The position numbers and the translations under genes were made by a program. Shown piece after piece: positions 1 to 7,947 of a DNA stretch of 64,000 bases. The DNA comes from Myxococcales bacterium. Lineage in GTDB: Bacteria; Myxococcota_A; UBA9160; SMWR01. Under the pieces are notes generated by a model. That model saw only the letters and a list, made by a program, of their open reading frames with translations, was not told the origin of the DNA and searched no databases. The stretch's first letter is position 1. Each line of letters begins with the position of its first letter. The stretch spans positions 55,292 through 119,291 of the forward strand of contig JADFQO010000004.1 in assembly GCA_022561775.1 (NCBI GenBank). Direction: 5' to 3'.

Positions 1-627
1 GCGGCGAGTCTTCGCGATGTCGAAGAAGCGTTGACGACCTGGCTCGGTGAGCGCCCTCGCGTGCTGTCCCTGAACCCCAACGGCCTCGAAGAGGTCTGGA
101 ACGACATCTCGCGGGTCGCATCGGAACTCGGCGTAGAAGCGCGCGGCCGAGACTACGTGGCCGAGCTAGGCGAGCGGGTCGCAGGGATCGCCGAACAGAC
201 CGTGCGCATCCGACACCGACCGTCGGTGGCCTGCGTGGAGTGGATCGATCCGCTGATGGCCGCAGGCAATTGGGTGCCCGAACTCGTCACGCTCGCTGGC
301 GGCAACTCCGCGTTCGGCGAGAAGGGGGAACACTCCGCGTGGCTCGAATGGGAGAGCCTCCGCGCTGCGGACCCCGAAGTAATCGCGCTGCTTCCGTGCG
401 GATTCGACATCGAGCGCACCCGGCGGGAACTCGGCCCGCTGATCGCCCAGCCGGGTTGGGGCAATCTGCGAGCGGTGCAAGCCGGACGGGTTTTCATCAC
501 CGACGGCAATCAGTACTTCAATCGCCCGGGGCCGCGACTGTTCGAGTCCCTCGAGATCCTTGCGGAAATCCTGCACCCCGATCACTTTGCTCCGAAGCAC
601 CGGGATACCGGCTGGCAGCCGCTCTGA
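1..627 (+). CDS. Cobalamin-type ABC substrate-binding protein, C-terminal part (5' truncated by window edge)
   Basis: The reading frame is open to base 1, so the gene begins outside the window; an in-frame TTG at 31 is probably not the start. The visible part is the C-terminal lobe of a periplasmic binding protein of the BtuF/FepB class, which delivers vitamin B12 or a metal chelate to an ABC importer. Supporting features are the VACVEWIDPLMAAGNWVPEL segment, the GG(N/D) turn after it, the S-W-E-x-L segment, and the late PGWGNLRAVQAGRVF-x-TDG block, all typical of this family. The product ends GWQPL. The next gene lies on the other strand and converges on it. The cobalamin assignment rests on overall resemblance; a siderophore or haem ligand is possible. 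No signal peptide is visible because the N-terminus is missing. Confidence 0.75.
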   Translation, partial: AASLRDVEEALTTWLGERPRVLSLNPNGLEEVWNDISRVASELGVEARGRDYVAELGERVAGIAEQTVRIRHRPSVACVEWIDPLMAAGNWVPELVTLAGGNSAFGEKGEHSAWLEWESLRAADPEVIALLPCGFDIERTRRELGPLIAQPGWGNLRAVQAGRVFITDGNQYFNRPGPRLFESLEILAEILHPDHFAPKHRDTGWQPL

Positions 628-641
628 TCGGATCGCGGCCG

Positions 642-2225
642 CTATTTCGCGTCCTTGAGGATCTCCCGTGCGGCGTTTCGACCGGGTAGACCCGTCACGC
701 CGCCGCCGGGGTGGCAACCCGACCCGCAGATGTACATGCCCTCCACGGGCGTTCGGTAACGCGCGTAACCGGGGATCGGTCGCATGTGGAAGAACTGATC
801 CAGGGTCATCTCCCCGTGGTTGGTGTTACCCTCGGGCAGATCGTAGACCGCTTCCAGATCGGTCGGGGTGATCATCCTCTGATCGATGATGAGAGCGCGG
901 AAGTTCGGCGCGTACTCGGTGATGGTATCCACCACGAGTTTCGCAATCTCCTCCCCCTTCGATCCCCAATTGCCATCTCGAAGCGCGTAGGGTGTGTACT
1001 TTACGGTCACCGACATGATGTGCTTTCCGCTTGGGGCGAGGCTCGGATCGGCCACCGTCGGAATCACGATGTCGAGATACGGTGCGTTGGACGGCCGGCC
1101 GTATTTCGTGCAGTCGAAGGCGCGCTGCAGATAGGCGATCGACGGAGCGATCTGGATCGGTCCGCGCAGGTAGCCTTGCGTCTCGCTGCCCGCGAGCGCC
1201 GGGAATTCCGGAAGTCCGCTCAACGTGAAATGGATGCGCGACGCGGATCCCCGGTACTTGATGTTGCGGACGTGCCGCACGAAGGAAGCGTCGAGGGTGC
1301 GCGCGTCGAGCAGCTCGAGGAACGTCGTGCGCGGAGAAGCCCCGGAAACGACCACACCCGCCTGGATGTTTTCGCCATTGGCGAGCGTCACACCCGCGAC
1401 CTTGCCCTGGTCGACTTGGATCGACTTCACCTCGACATCCGTTCGGATCTCGGCTCCGAACCCGCGGGCGGTTTCCGCCATCGCCCGGGTGAGCTCGCCG
1501 ATGCCACCCTTGACGAGACTCGCCGACCGGAAGAGCCCGGTGTCGCTGAGCGCCCAGTTGTAGAGCAGCGTGAAGGCCGTGCCGGCCTCCTGCGGGCCCC
1601 AGCTGATGTCCTTCACCGCGTTCGCGGCAATCGCGCCCTTGAGCACGTCGGACTCGAACCACTCGTTGAGCAGATCCTCGACGGGCATCGGCAGCACGCG
1701 CAACAGCCCGTTGATGTTCTTGCGGCCGAGTTTGAGGATCGGGCCCGCAAGTCCGAGCGCAGCGCGAAGGTCGGTCAAGCCGACGCTGGGCAGGTCGATC
1801 GGGGTCAGCTTCAACAGACCTCCGACCACACCCGCGATCTTCGTCATCTGCTCGACGAAGGCCGGGTACTTCGCGGCGTCCGCGGCGGAGAAGCGCTCGA
1901 TCTCCTTCACGGTCCGCGCGGTATCTCGCCAGATCGTGAGGTGCGAGCCGTCGGGCTCCGGTGAACTCGCGATCGGATCCAGCGGGATGATCGTTACCTG
2001 CGAGTCGAGCTTGAGATCCGCCTTGACCTCGTTCGAGAGATATCCGGCGGTATCCGCGCAGGGCGAGATCTTGAAGCCCGGAAAGATTTCCTCGCTGGTC
2101 GCGAACCCGCCGACCACGCTGCGCTTTTCGAGGACCACCACGCGGCGCCCGGCTTTCGCCAGATATCCCGCCGTTACCAGACTGTTGTGGCCCGCTCCGA
2201 TGACGATGACGTCGTTATTTCCCAC
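642..2225 (-). CDS. FAD-dependent oxidoreductase, PYROXD2/phytoene-desaturase-like
   Basis: 527 residues with a GTG start. The N-terminus holds a Rossmann dinucleotide-binding motif, VIVIGAGHNSLVTAGYLAKA, followed by a VVVLEKR strand ending in the acidic residue that binds the FAD ribose, then the GG-A/F-x-T/S-E second motif. The C-terminus carries YICGSGCHPGGGVTGLPGRN, the second FAD-contact motif of CrtI/PYROXD2-like flavoproteins. The family oxidises or desaturates hydrophobic substrates, but the substrate here cannot be read from sequence. The gene is the downstream member of a tandem pair with the 2299..3879 gene, 73 bp apart on the same strand and clearly paralogous, so the two are probably co-transcribed. 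They could form a heteromer or act on successive steps. Confidence 0.88.
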   Translation of the reverse strand: MGNNDVIVIGAGHNSLVTAGYLAKAGRRVVVLEKRSVVGGFATSEEIFPGFKISPCADTAGYLSNEVKADLKLDSQVTIIPLDPIASSPEPDGSHLTIWRDTARTVKEIERFSAADAAKYPAFVEQMTKIAGVVGGLLKLTPIDLPSVGLTDLRAALGLAGPILKLGRKNINGLLRVLPMPVEDLLNEWFESDVLKGAIAANAVKDISWGPQEAGTAFTLLYNWALSDTGLFRSASLVKGGIGELTRAMAETARGFGAEIRTDVEVKSIQVDQGKVAGVTLANGENIQAGVVVSGASPRTTFLELLDARTLDASFVRHVRNIKYRGSASRIHFTLSGLPEFPALAGSETQGYLRGPIQIAPSIAYLQRAFDCTKYGRPSNAPYLDIVIPTVADPSLAPSGKHIMSVTVKYTPYALRDGNWGSKGEEIAKLVVDTITEYAPNFRALIIDQRMITPTDLEAVYDLPEGNTNHGEMTLDQFFHMRPIPGYARYRTPVEGMYICGSGCHPGGGVTGLPGRNAAREILKDAK

Positions 2226-2298
2226 GGCTTTGATTCCTATGTGCTGCGTTACCGGGTGACGGATCTCGACTGATCGCTCGGTCGATCAGAATTGGGGG

Positions 2299-3879
2299 TT
2301 AGTTTCCATCCCGAAGGATTTCGAGCGCTCCGAGGCGACCGGGTCCGCTGGTGATGCCACCGCCGGGGTGGGTGCCCGAACCGCATTGGTAGTAGTTTCG
2401 GATCGGCGTGCGGAAATCCGCCCAGCCCACCGCGGGTCGGAAGAAGAAGAGCTGGTCGAGGGTGAGTTCGCCCGCGAAGATGTTGCCCTCGGTCAGGCCG
2501 AATTCCTGCTCGATGTCCCACGGCGTGAGCACCTGCTTGTGGAGGATGATGTCCTTGAGGTTCGGGATGAACTCCGAGAGCGTGTCGATCACCGCGTTGC
2601 CGAAGGCATCCCGCTGCTGATCCCGGTTGCCGTATTCCGGCATGTCGTAGCTGGCGTACTGGACGAAGCACGACATCACGTGTTTGCCGGGCGGCGCCAT
2701 GCTCGGATCGACCATCGTCGGGATGTCGACGTCGATGTAGGGTCGCTTCGAGAACGCCCCGTACTTGGCGTCGTCGTAGGCCTGCTCGAGGTAGTCGACG
2801 CTCGGGGAGATTTCGATACTGCCCCGCAGGAACGCCGGATCCGTCATCGCGCTGAACTTCGGTGCGGCGTCGAGGGCGAGATTGACCTTCCCCGACGAGC
2901 CCCGGAACTTGAACTTGTCGATCGCGCGGACGAGGTCTTCGGGTAGATCCTTCTCGTCGACGAGCTTCCGGAAGGTCACGCGGGGATCTGTGGCCGACGC
3001 GATCGTCTTGGCGTAGATTTCTTCGCCATCTTCGAGCACCACGCCCTCGGCCCTGCCATTTTTCACGATCACCTGCTGGACGGGGGCGTTGCAACGGATT
3101 TCGACGCCGTAGCTCCGCGCCGCGCTCGCAATGGCATCGCTCACACCACCAGTGCCGCCCTTCTGGGACCCCCAGGCCGTAAAGGCGCCGTCGAGTTCTC
3201 CCATGTAATGGTGCAGGAGCACGTAGGCGGTTCCCGGCGATTTGGCGCCGAGCTTGGTACCGATGATGCCGCTGATGCTCATCACGGCCCGGACGACATC
3301 CGTCTCGAGCCACTCGGCGAGAAAGTCGGCGGCGCTCATCGTCATGATCTTCGAAAGTTGATGGAAGGTCTTCTTGTCCAGGCTCTGCAGGTGCCTGCCG
3401 AAATCCAACAGGGTGCGCGCGCCGCGAAAACCCGGGCTGACGGGGTTCGGCGGCACGTAGCCGAGGATTGGCTTCACCGCACCCACCATCTGGTACATCA
3501 TCTGGTTGTACTTCGGGATCATCTCGGCATCGCGCCTGGAGTGGCGCTTGATCTCCTCGCGCAACGAGGCGGGGTCGGCGTACATCGCGAGTTGGTCGCC
3601 GTTTTCCATCGGCGCCCAGGTGCCGTGGAGCGGCACGATCTGGAGACCGTGCTTCGCGAGTTCGAGTTCGCGAATCACTTCGGGTCGCAGAAGGCTCACC
3701 ACGTAGGAGCAGACGGTGAATTTGAAGCCGGGATACTTTTCCTCGCTGACGGCCGCGCCGCCTACCAGATGACGCCGCTCCAGCACCAGAACCTTGCGTC
3801 CAGCCTTGGCGAGATAGGCCGCGCACGTAAGACCGTTGTGGCCACCACCGACGATGATTGCATCATATGATTGTGTCAT
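2299..3879 (-). CDS. FAD-dependent oxidoreductase, PYROXD2/phytoene-desaturase-like (paralogue of downstream gene)
   Basis: 526 residues, ATG start preceded by an AGGA ribosome-binding site. It has the same architecture as the downstream paralogue: N-terminal IIVGGGHNGLTCAAYLAKAG with a VLVLERR acidic strand, then HLVGGAAVSEEKYPG, and a C-terminal GSGTHPGGGITSGPGRLGA block for FAD binding. The two proteins align over their full length, including SPxVDYLEQAYDDAKYG and the DIPTMVDPSMAPPGKHVMS segment, so the pair arose by tandem duplication. It sits 76 bp after the GcvT-like gene on the same strand. An enzyme pair that passes reducing equivalents or a one-carbon intermediate between these products is conceivable but inferred only from proximity. 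Confidence 0.88.
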   Translation of the reverse strand: MTQSYDAIIVGGGHNGLTCAAYLAKAGRKVLVLERRHLVGGAAVSEEKYPGFKFTVCSYVVSLLRPEVIRELELAKHGLQIVPLHGTWAPMENGDQLAMYADPASLREEIKRHSRRDAEMIPKYNQMMYQMVGAVKPILGYVPPNPVSPGFRGARTLLDFGRHLQSLDKKTFHQLSKIMTMSAADFLAEWLETDVVRAVMSISGIIGTKLGAKSPGTAYVLLHHYMGELDGAFTAWGSQKGGTGGVSDAIASAARSYGVEIRCNAPVQQVIVKNGRAEGVVLEDGEEIYAKTIASATDPRVTFRKLVDEKDLPEDLVRAIDKFKFRGSSGKVNLALDAAPKFSAMTDPAFLRGSIEISPSVDYLEQAYDDAKYGAFSKRPYIDVDIPTMVDPSMAPPGKHVMSCFVQYASYDMPEYGNRDQQRDAFGNAVIDTLSEFIPNLKDIILHKQVLTPWDIEQEFGLTEGNIFAGELTLDQLFFFRPAVGWADFRTPIRNYYQCGSGTHPGGGITSGPGRLGALEILRDGN

Positions 3880-3955
3880 TTGGATTCCTACCGACCGTTC
3901 ATGGTGAAAACATTCAAGAAATTGGCGATTGCGAAGTGCTCGTTGCGTCGGCGTC

Positions 3956-5152
3956 TCACTCCCGTTTCCGCGGCGGATCGAAGAACGGCATCTTCACGAC
4001 CGTTGCCGGCACCGCAAAACGCCGCGCTTCGACGGTCTGTTCCAGATAGATTCGGGTCCCAAGCTTCGCGTACTGTGGCTTCACACGGGCGATCACCACG
4101 TACTTCTTCATGACCGGCGACCAGGTTCCGCTGGTCGCTCGACCGATGTGATCGCGCTGGTCCGCATCGGAGTAGACCGGGATGGCATCGACCCAGGATT
4201 GATAGGGAAGCTGCAGTGGCATCGAATACTGGGCAAAGACCTTCTCGAGCGCCAACACGTCGACTTCGAGTCCAACGGTACAGGTCGCCGGACCGCGCGC
4301 GTTCTCGTGGCGCAGCGCTTGCTGTCCGACGAAGTGTCCCTTCTTCTGGTTGACCATCCAGCCGAGCCCGAGTTCGTAGGGAGACGTCTTCTCGAGTTCG
4401 AATATGCTGCTCGACGCGGAGTGAAAATCTGCGTCGAGCAAAAGAAGGCCAGCCTCGATGCGCGCCATGTCGAGCGAAATCATTCCCGCGGGCAGCATCT
4501 TGTAATCGGCCCCAGTCTCCATCAGCGCATCCCAGATCTTCTCGCAGTGATCGGGATCGGCGAAGATCTCGTAACCGAGATCGCCCGTGTAGCCGACGCG
4601 CGAAACGTTCACCGGAGCGCCCGCCAACTTGGTCTCCAGCAGATGGAAGTACTTCAGATCGCTCATGTCGGCGTCGGTGAGTTGCTGAAGGATGTCGCGG
4701 GACATCGGCCCCTGCAGGGCGACGGCGCCGTACGCATCGGTGACATCCTCGATCTCGACATCCATCCCAAAAGCATTGTCCTGCAGCCAGTAAAGGGTTG
4801 GAGTGGCCGTAGTCATGCGGAAGAAATCTTCGCCCAGGCGCGCGACGGTTCCATCGTCGATGATCTTGCCTTCGTCATCGCACCACGCGGTGTATATCAC
4901 CTGATCAACACGGCATTTGGACGCGTCGCGCGTGATCACGCGATTCATCAGCGCAACGGCGTCTTGCCCACGTATAAAATATTTATAGAGTGGGGAAATG
5001 TCGAACAGGCCAGCGCTCAGTCGAATCGCGTTGTACTCGTGGATGTGATCCATCTCGTACATCTGAGCGGACAGGTATCCTGACCACTCGACCCAACTCT
5101 GACTCTCGCACAGCACGTTGGTGCGCGAATGGAAGGGGGTGTGTCTCGGCAT
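3956..5152 (-). CDS. GcvT-family aminomethyltransferase-like protein (folate-dependent)
   Basis: 398 residues from the chosen ATG at 5152, which has a GAGGAG ribosome-binding site five bases upstream; an in-frame upstream start at 5218 lacks one. Typical GcvT features are LFDISPLYKYFIRGQDA (the AGxFD-like N-terminal loop), VALQGPMSRDIL, the RVGYTGDLGYEIF folate-binding segment, and a C-terminal barrel beginning near GHFVGQQAL. This fold binds tetrahydrofolate and transfers a methyl or aminomethyl group. True glycine-cleavage GcvT normally neighbours gcvH and gcvP, which are absent here, so this is more likely a demethylase-type relative (compare DmdA or LigM). Two FAD oxidoreductases follow on the same strand. 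The substrate is unknown. Confidence 0.8.
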   Translation of the reverse strand: MPRHTPFHSRTNVLCESQSWVEWSGYLSAQMYEMDHIHEYNAIRLSAGLFDISPLYKYFIRGQDAVALMNRVITRDASKCRVDQVIYTAWCDDEGKIIDDGTVARLGEDFFRMTTATPTLYWLQDNAFGMDVEIEDVTDAYGAVALQGPMSRDILQQLTDADMSDLKYFHLLETKLAGAPVNVSRVGYTGDLGYEIFADPDHCEKIWDALMETGADYKMLPAGMISLDMARIEAGLLLLDADFHSASSSIFELEKTSPYELGLGWMVNQKKGHFVGQQALRHENARGPATCTVGLEVDVLALEKVFAQYSMPLQLPYQSWVDAIPVYSDADQRDHIGRATSGTWSPVMKKYVVIARVKPQYAKLGTRIYLEQTVEARRFAVPATVVKMPFFDPPRKRE

Positions 5153-5504
5153 TGCTTCTCCTCGAAAGGCGCTTCGGGGGCGCTTGTCCATCGGAGCGAA
5201 TCGGACGCCGCTCCCCATCGTCGCGTCCGCACACTGCCGATTGAATCTCGAGGTGCGGTTTCACGGCGTGGTTTCGGTCTTACCGAAGGGCAGAAAATTA
5301 TCGCACATCTATTGATCGTACGCCCGTTCGCGAATCGATTGCACGGCGTTATGCACGGCTAGCGGTGCAAGGAACCCGGGTAGTACGAGGGGTGGTAAAT
5401 GGGTGGTTCGATAGCAGAGGGGTAACCGACGACCCTCCGGATCGTTTCGACGATCCATGGAATGTGAAACCTCTTGATGGAATTGCGTTGGAACCCAGGT
5501 GTTT
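5153..5504. other. Intergenic region upstream of the GcvT-like gene
   Basis: About 350 bases with no supported gene. It is locally AT-rich around 5290-5345. On the minus strand the hexamer GATAAT (bases 5302 to 5297) could serve as a -10 element for the GcvT-like gene, but no convincing -35 is seen 16-18 bp upstream. Open frames across it lack ribosome-binding sites and family features. Confidence 0.35.
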
Positions 5505-6356
5505 TCAGCCCAATTCGGCCACGAAACGGGCCTCCAACGTCTTCAGATCGGCTCGGTAGACATGCTTCAGCGCTCGCGCCAGGTTGTGTGTTCGCATCAG
5601 CCGGTCGCAGAATTCACGCAGGGAGCGCTCGCCTCGTTGCTTGGCGAGAAACTCGAGCATCGCATAGGACTGTAGATACGCGAGATGCGCGGCGTTTTGA
5701 TTCAGGTGACCGAAGCTCGGGGCGCTCAGGCTGGAAAGCGGAAACAATGCGCCGTTCGACTTGGCGCTCAAGAGCATCGAATGCTCGGTGCCATTCAACT
5801 CTCGCTTGCCCTGGCTGCGCGCTTCGAACCACTCGGCGAAGCCCTCGTTCAGCCAGGCCGGCAAGGAGTATGAGGGTGCCGCCGCATCGAGCGCCGCGTG
5901 CACCAACTCGTGGTGGAGTACGCGGGAAAGACGGACGTCCAACACGGTCGCCCCGCGAATGCGAATTACGCCGTGGTAGAAACCCGCGGCCGCAAATCGA
6001 AAGGCGCCCGAAAACTGCTGATCGAAGACGCGCGGATCGTAGATCACGACTTCGATCTTACGCCTGGGCCGAAGCCCCAGATAGTCGTCCAATTGATCGT
6101 AGGCGCTCTCCAGTTCTGTCAGGATCTGCTGTTCGAAGTGCCTCGTACCGCGAAAGCCACCCGCACGATCGATGGCCACGTCCTGGTAGAGCTCGAAATG
6201 CGCCGACGAGCGGTGGCCGAATTCTCCGTCTGCACCGCGATCAATCGCTCCCGCGGGTGCGCTCAGCAGGAAGCCGAGCCACACCCATGCACTGTGTTTA
6301 TTCCATCGGATAGCGGATCTCCTTCCAGATATCGTCGCAGGCCGCCAATGCATCAT
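5505..6356 (-). CDS. Secreted peptidase-MA-like zinc protease (gluzincin fold)
   Basis: 283 residues. A hydrophobic stretch at about residues 22-37 ending in APAGA resembles a signal peptide, so the product is probably exported. The catalytic signature is HHELVHAALDAAAPSYSLP followed by WLNEGFAEWFE. This is the HExxH zinc motif with the third ligand in the downstream NEGFAEW helix, as in peptidase MA family members. The region before it resembles the usual preceding domain, with IEVVIYDPRVFDQQF. The assigned start overlaps the aldo/keto reductase gene by about 59 bp. A GTG at 6284 is an alternative start but would shorten the signal peptide and also lacks a clear ribosome-binding site. The substrate is unknown. 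Confidence 0.75.
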   Translation of the reverse strand: MMHWRPATISGRRSAIRWNKHSAWVWLGFLLSAPAGAIDRGADGEFGHRSSAHFELYQDVAIDRAGGFRGTRHFEQQILTELESAYDQLDDYLGLRPRRKIEVVIYDPRVFDQQFSGAFRFAAAGFYHGVIRIRGATVLDVRLSRVLHHELVHAALDAAAPSYSLPAWLNEGFAEWFEARSQGKRELNGTEHSMLLSAKSNGALFPLSSLSAPSFGHLNQNAAHLAYLQSYAMLEFLAKQRGERSLREFCDRLMRTHNLARALKHVYRADLKTLEARFVAELG

Positions 6357-7314
6357 CCGGAATCACAGCGCTGGCGGCGGCCAGGTGTTCGTCAAGTTGA
6401 TCGACCCGGGTCACGCCCACCAGGGTCGATCCCACGAAATCTCGCGTGAGCGTCCATGCAATGCTGAAAGTCACGAGCGACACCCCGCAGTCGGCCGCCA
6501 ACGCCGAAAGCCGTTCGGTAGCCGCGAGAGTCCGTTCGTTGATGAAGCGCTTCGTCATCTTCTGGGTGCGCGGATTGTAGTCGCGGTAGTAGGAGAAGCG
6601 GCTGTCGGCCGGCCACGCTCCGCCCTGGTATTTGCCGGACAAGACTCCGCCGGCAATCGGACTATAGGGCAACAGGCTGATCTTTTCGCGCCTGCACGCG
6701 TCGGCCAGCTCGTCCTCGAAACGCCGTGAGAGCAGGCTGAAATTGTTCTGGATCGTCTGATAACGCACCGTTCCGTGGCGATCCGCGGTCCACAGGTTCT
6801 TCATCAACCCGTAGGTGTTTTCGTTGCTGCAGCCGACGGCGCGAACCTTCCCCTCCTCGACGAGCCGGTCGAGCGCCTCGAGCGTGTCCTCGATGGGCGT
6901 CTCGGGATCGGGCCAGTGGGTCTGGTAGAGGTCAATATAGTCGGTCTGGAGCCGGCGCAGGCTGTCCTCGACGGCCCGGGTGATGTTGCGACGATCCAGA
7001 GCGGTCCCGCCCGAGCGCACGGGCACCTGGAACCACCCCCCACTCGGACCCGCGACCTTCGTCGCGACCACGACGGAGTCGCGCGGACGGCCGGACAACC
7101 AGCGACCGCAGATCTCCTCGCTCACGCCCGCCCATTTGGGCTCGGGGGGAACCGGGTAGATCTCGGCGACATCGATGAAATCCACGCCCGCGTCAAAGGC
7201 CTTGTCGAGCGTTTTTCTGGCAGTGGCCTCGTCGACCGTGCTGCCGAAGGTCATCGTGCCGAGCCCGATCTCCGAAACCGAGATTCCGCTGCGACCGAGC
7301 CAGCGCCGCTTCAC
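6298..7314 (-). CDS. Aldo/keto reductase
   Basis: About 338 residues from GTG 7314, where the product begins MKRRWLGRSGISVSEIGLG, the usual N-terminus of this family; another GTG at 7332 would add six residues and overlap the GST stop. The (beta/alpha)8 barrel shows the catalytic region GVDFIDVAEIYP (Asp and Tyr), the lysine in SVVVATKVAG, and the histidine in DLYQTHWPDP. The GCSNENTYG and LLPYSPIAGGVLSGKYQGG segments are conserved in the K+ channel beta-like/Tas-type branch. It probably reduces small aldehydes or ketones with NADPH in the cytoplasm. It lies immediately after the GST gene on the same strand, consistent with a small detoxification-type operon. Confidence 0.9.
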   Translation of the reverse strand: MKRRWLGRSGISVSEIGLGTMTFGSTVDEATARKTLDKAFDAGVDFIDVAEIYPVPPEPKWAGVSEEICGRWLSGRPRDSVVVATKVAGPSGGWFQVPVRSGGTALDRRNITRAVEDSLRRLQTDYIDLYQTHWPDPETPIEDTLEALDRLVEEGKVRAVGCSNENTYGLMKNLWTADRHGTVRYQTIQNNFSLLSRRFEDELADACRREKISLLPYSPIAGGVLSGKYQGGAWPADSRFSYYRDYNPRTQKMTKRFINERTLAATERLSALAADCGVSLVTFSIAWTLTRDFVGSTLVGVTRVDQLDEHLAAASAVIPDDALAACDDIWKEIRYPME

Positions 7315-7318
7315 GTCT

Positions 7319-7927
7319 TCAGGCCTTGGCACTGGGCCGAGAGGAAACTTCCCCGTACCAGCGAGTGAGATTCTTGTGCTCGGGATCGATGCGGATGTCC
7401 GACACCCGACCGAAGTCGACTCCGATCAGAAGGGTGATATCCGCGATCGTGTAGCGGTCTCCGGCGACGAATGGCCGATCGGTCAATTCGCCGTCGAGCC
7501 ACGCCAGTTGCTGGATCGCTCGTTTCTTGCAAACGGCGCCGTACTCGGGCACCTGGGAAATCCGACCCTTGAAGAAATCGTGCGTGTTGCGGAACGCCTC
7601 CATGATTGGAAACGCCACCTGGAATTCGACCCGACGCAGCCACATCTCGACAATCGCCCGATCTCTCGCGTCGGTTCCCATCAAGGGCGGATCGGGTTTC
7701 GTCTCCTCGAAGTAGCGACAGATCGCTGTCGATTCCGCGATGATCGCTCCGTCGTCGAGTTCGAGGATCGGAACGCCACCGAGTGGATTCTTGGCCAGAA
7801 AGGCGGGGTGGCGATTCTCGGATTTGACGATGTTGACATCGACGCTGGGTACTTCGATGCCCTTCTCGGCCAGAAAAATCCGGACGCGGCGCGGGTTGGG
7901 TGCAACGGCGCTGTCGTATAATTTCAT
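7319..7927 (-). CDS. Glutathione S-transferase family protein
   Basis: 202 residues, within the normal GST range. The N-terminal thioredoxin-like domain starts MKLYDSAVAPNPRRVRIFLA, with a Ser/Asn-Pro region near the glutathione site, and continues through NPLGGVPILELDDGAIIAES, which contains the cis-proline and the ES glutathione-binding pair. The C-terminal all-helical domain carries the FVAGDRYTIADITLLIGVDF capping box. The enzyme presumably conjugates or otherwise handles glutathione adducts. The aldo/keto reductase follows within a few bases and the sensor kinase gene ends upstream, all on the same strand. Confidence 0.9.
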   Translation of the reverse strand: MKLYDSAVAPNPRRVRIFLAEKGIEVPSVDVNIVKSENRHPAFLAKNPLGGVPILELDDGAIIAESTAICRYFEETKPDPPLMGTDARDRAIVEMWLRRVEFQVAFPIMEAFRNTHDFFKGRISQVPEYGAVCKKRAIQQLAWLDGELTDRPFVAGDRYTIADITLLIGVDFGRVSDIRIDPEHKNLTRWYGEVSSRPSAKA

Positions 7928-7947
7928 GGGGGGCCTCGAAAGCCGAG

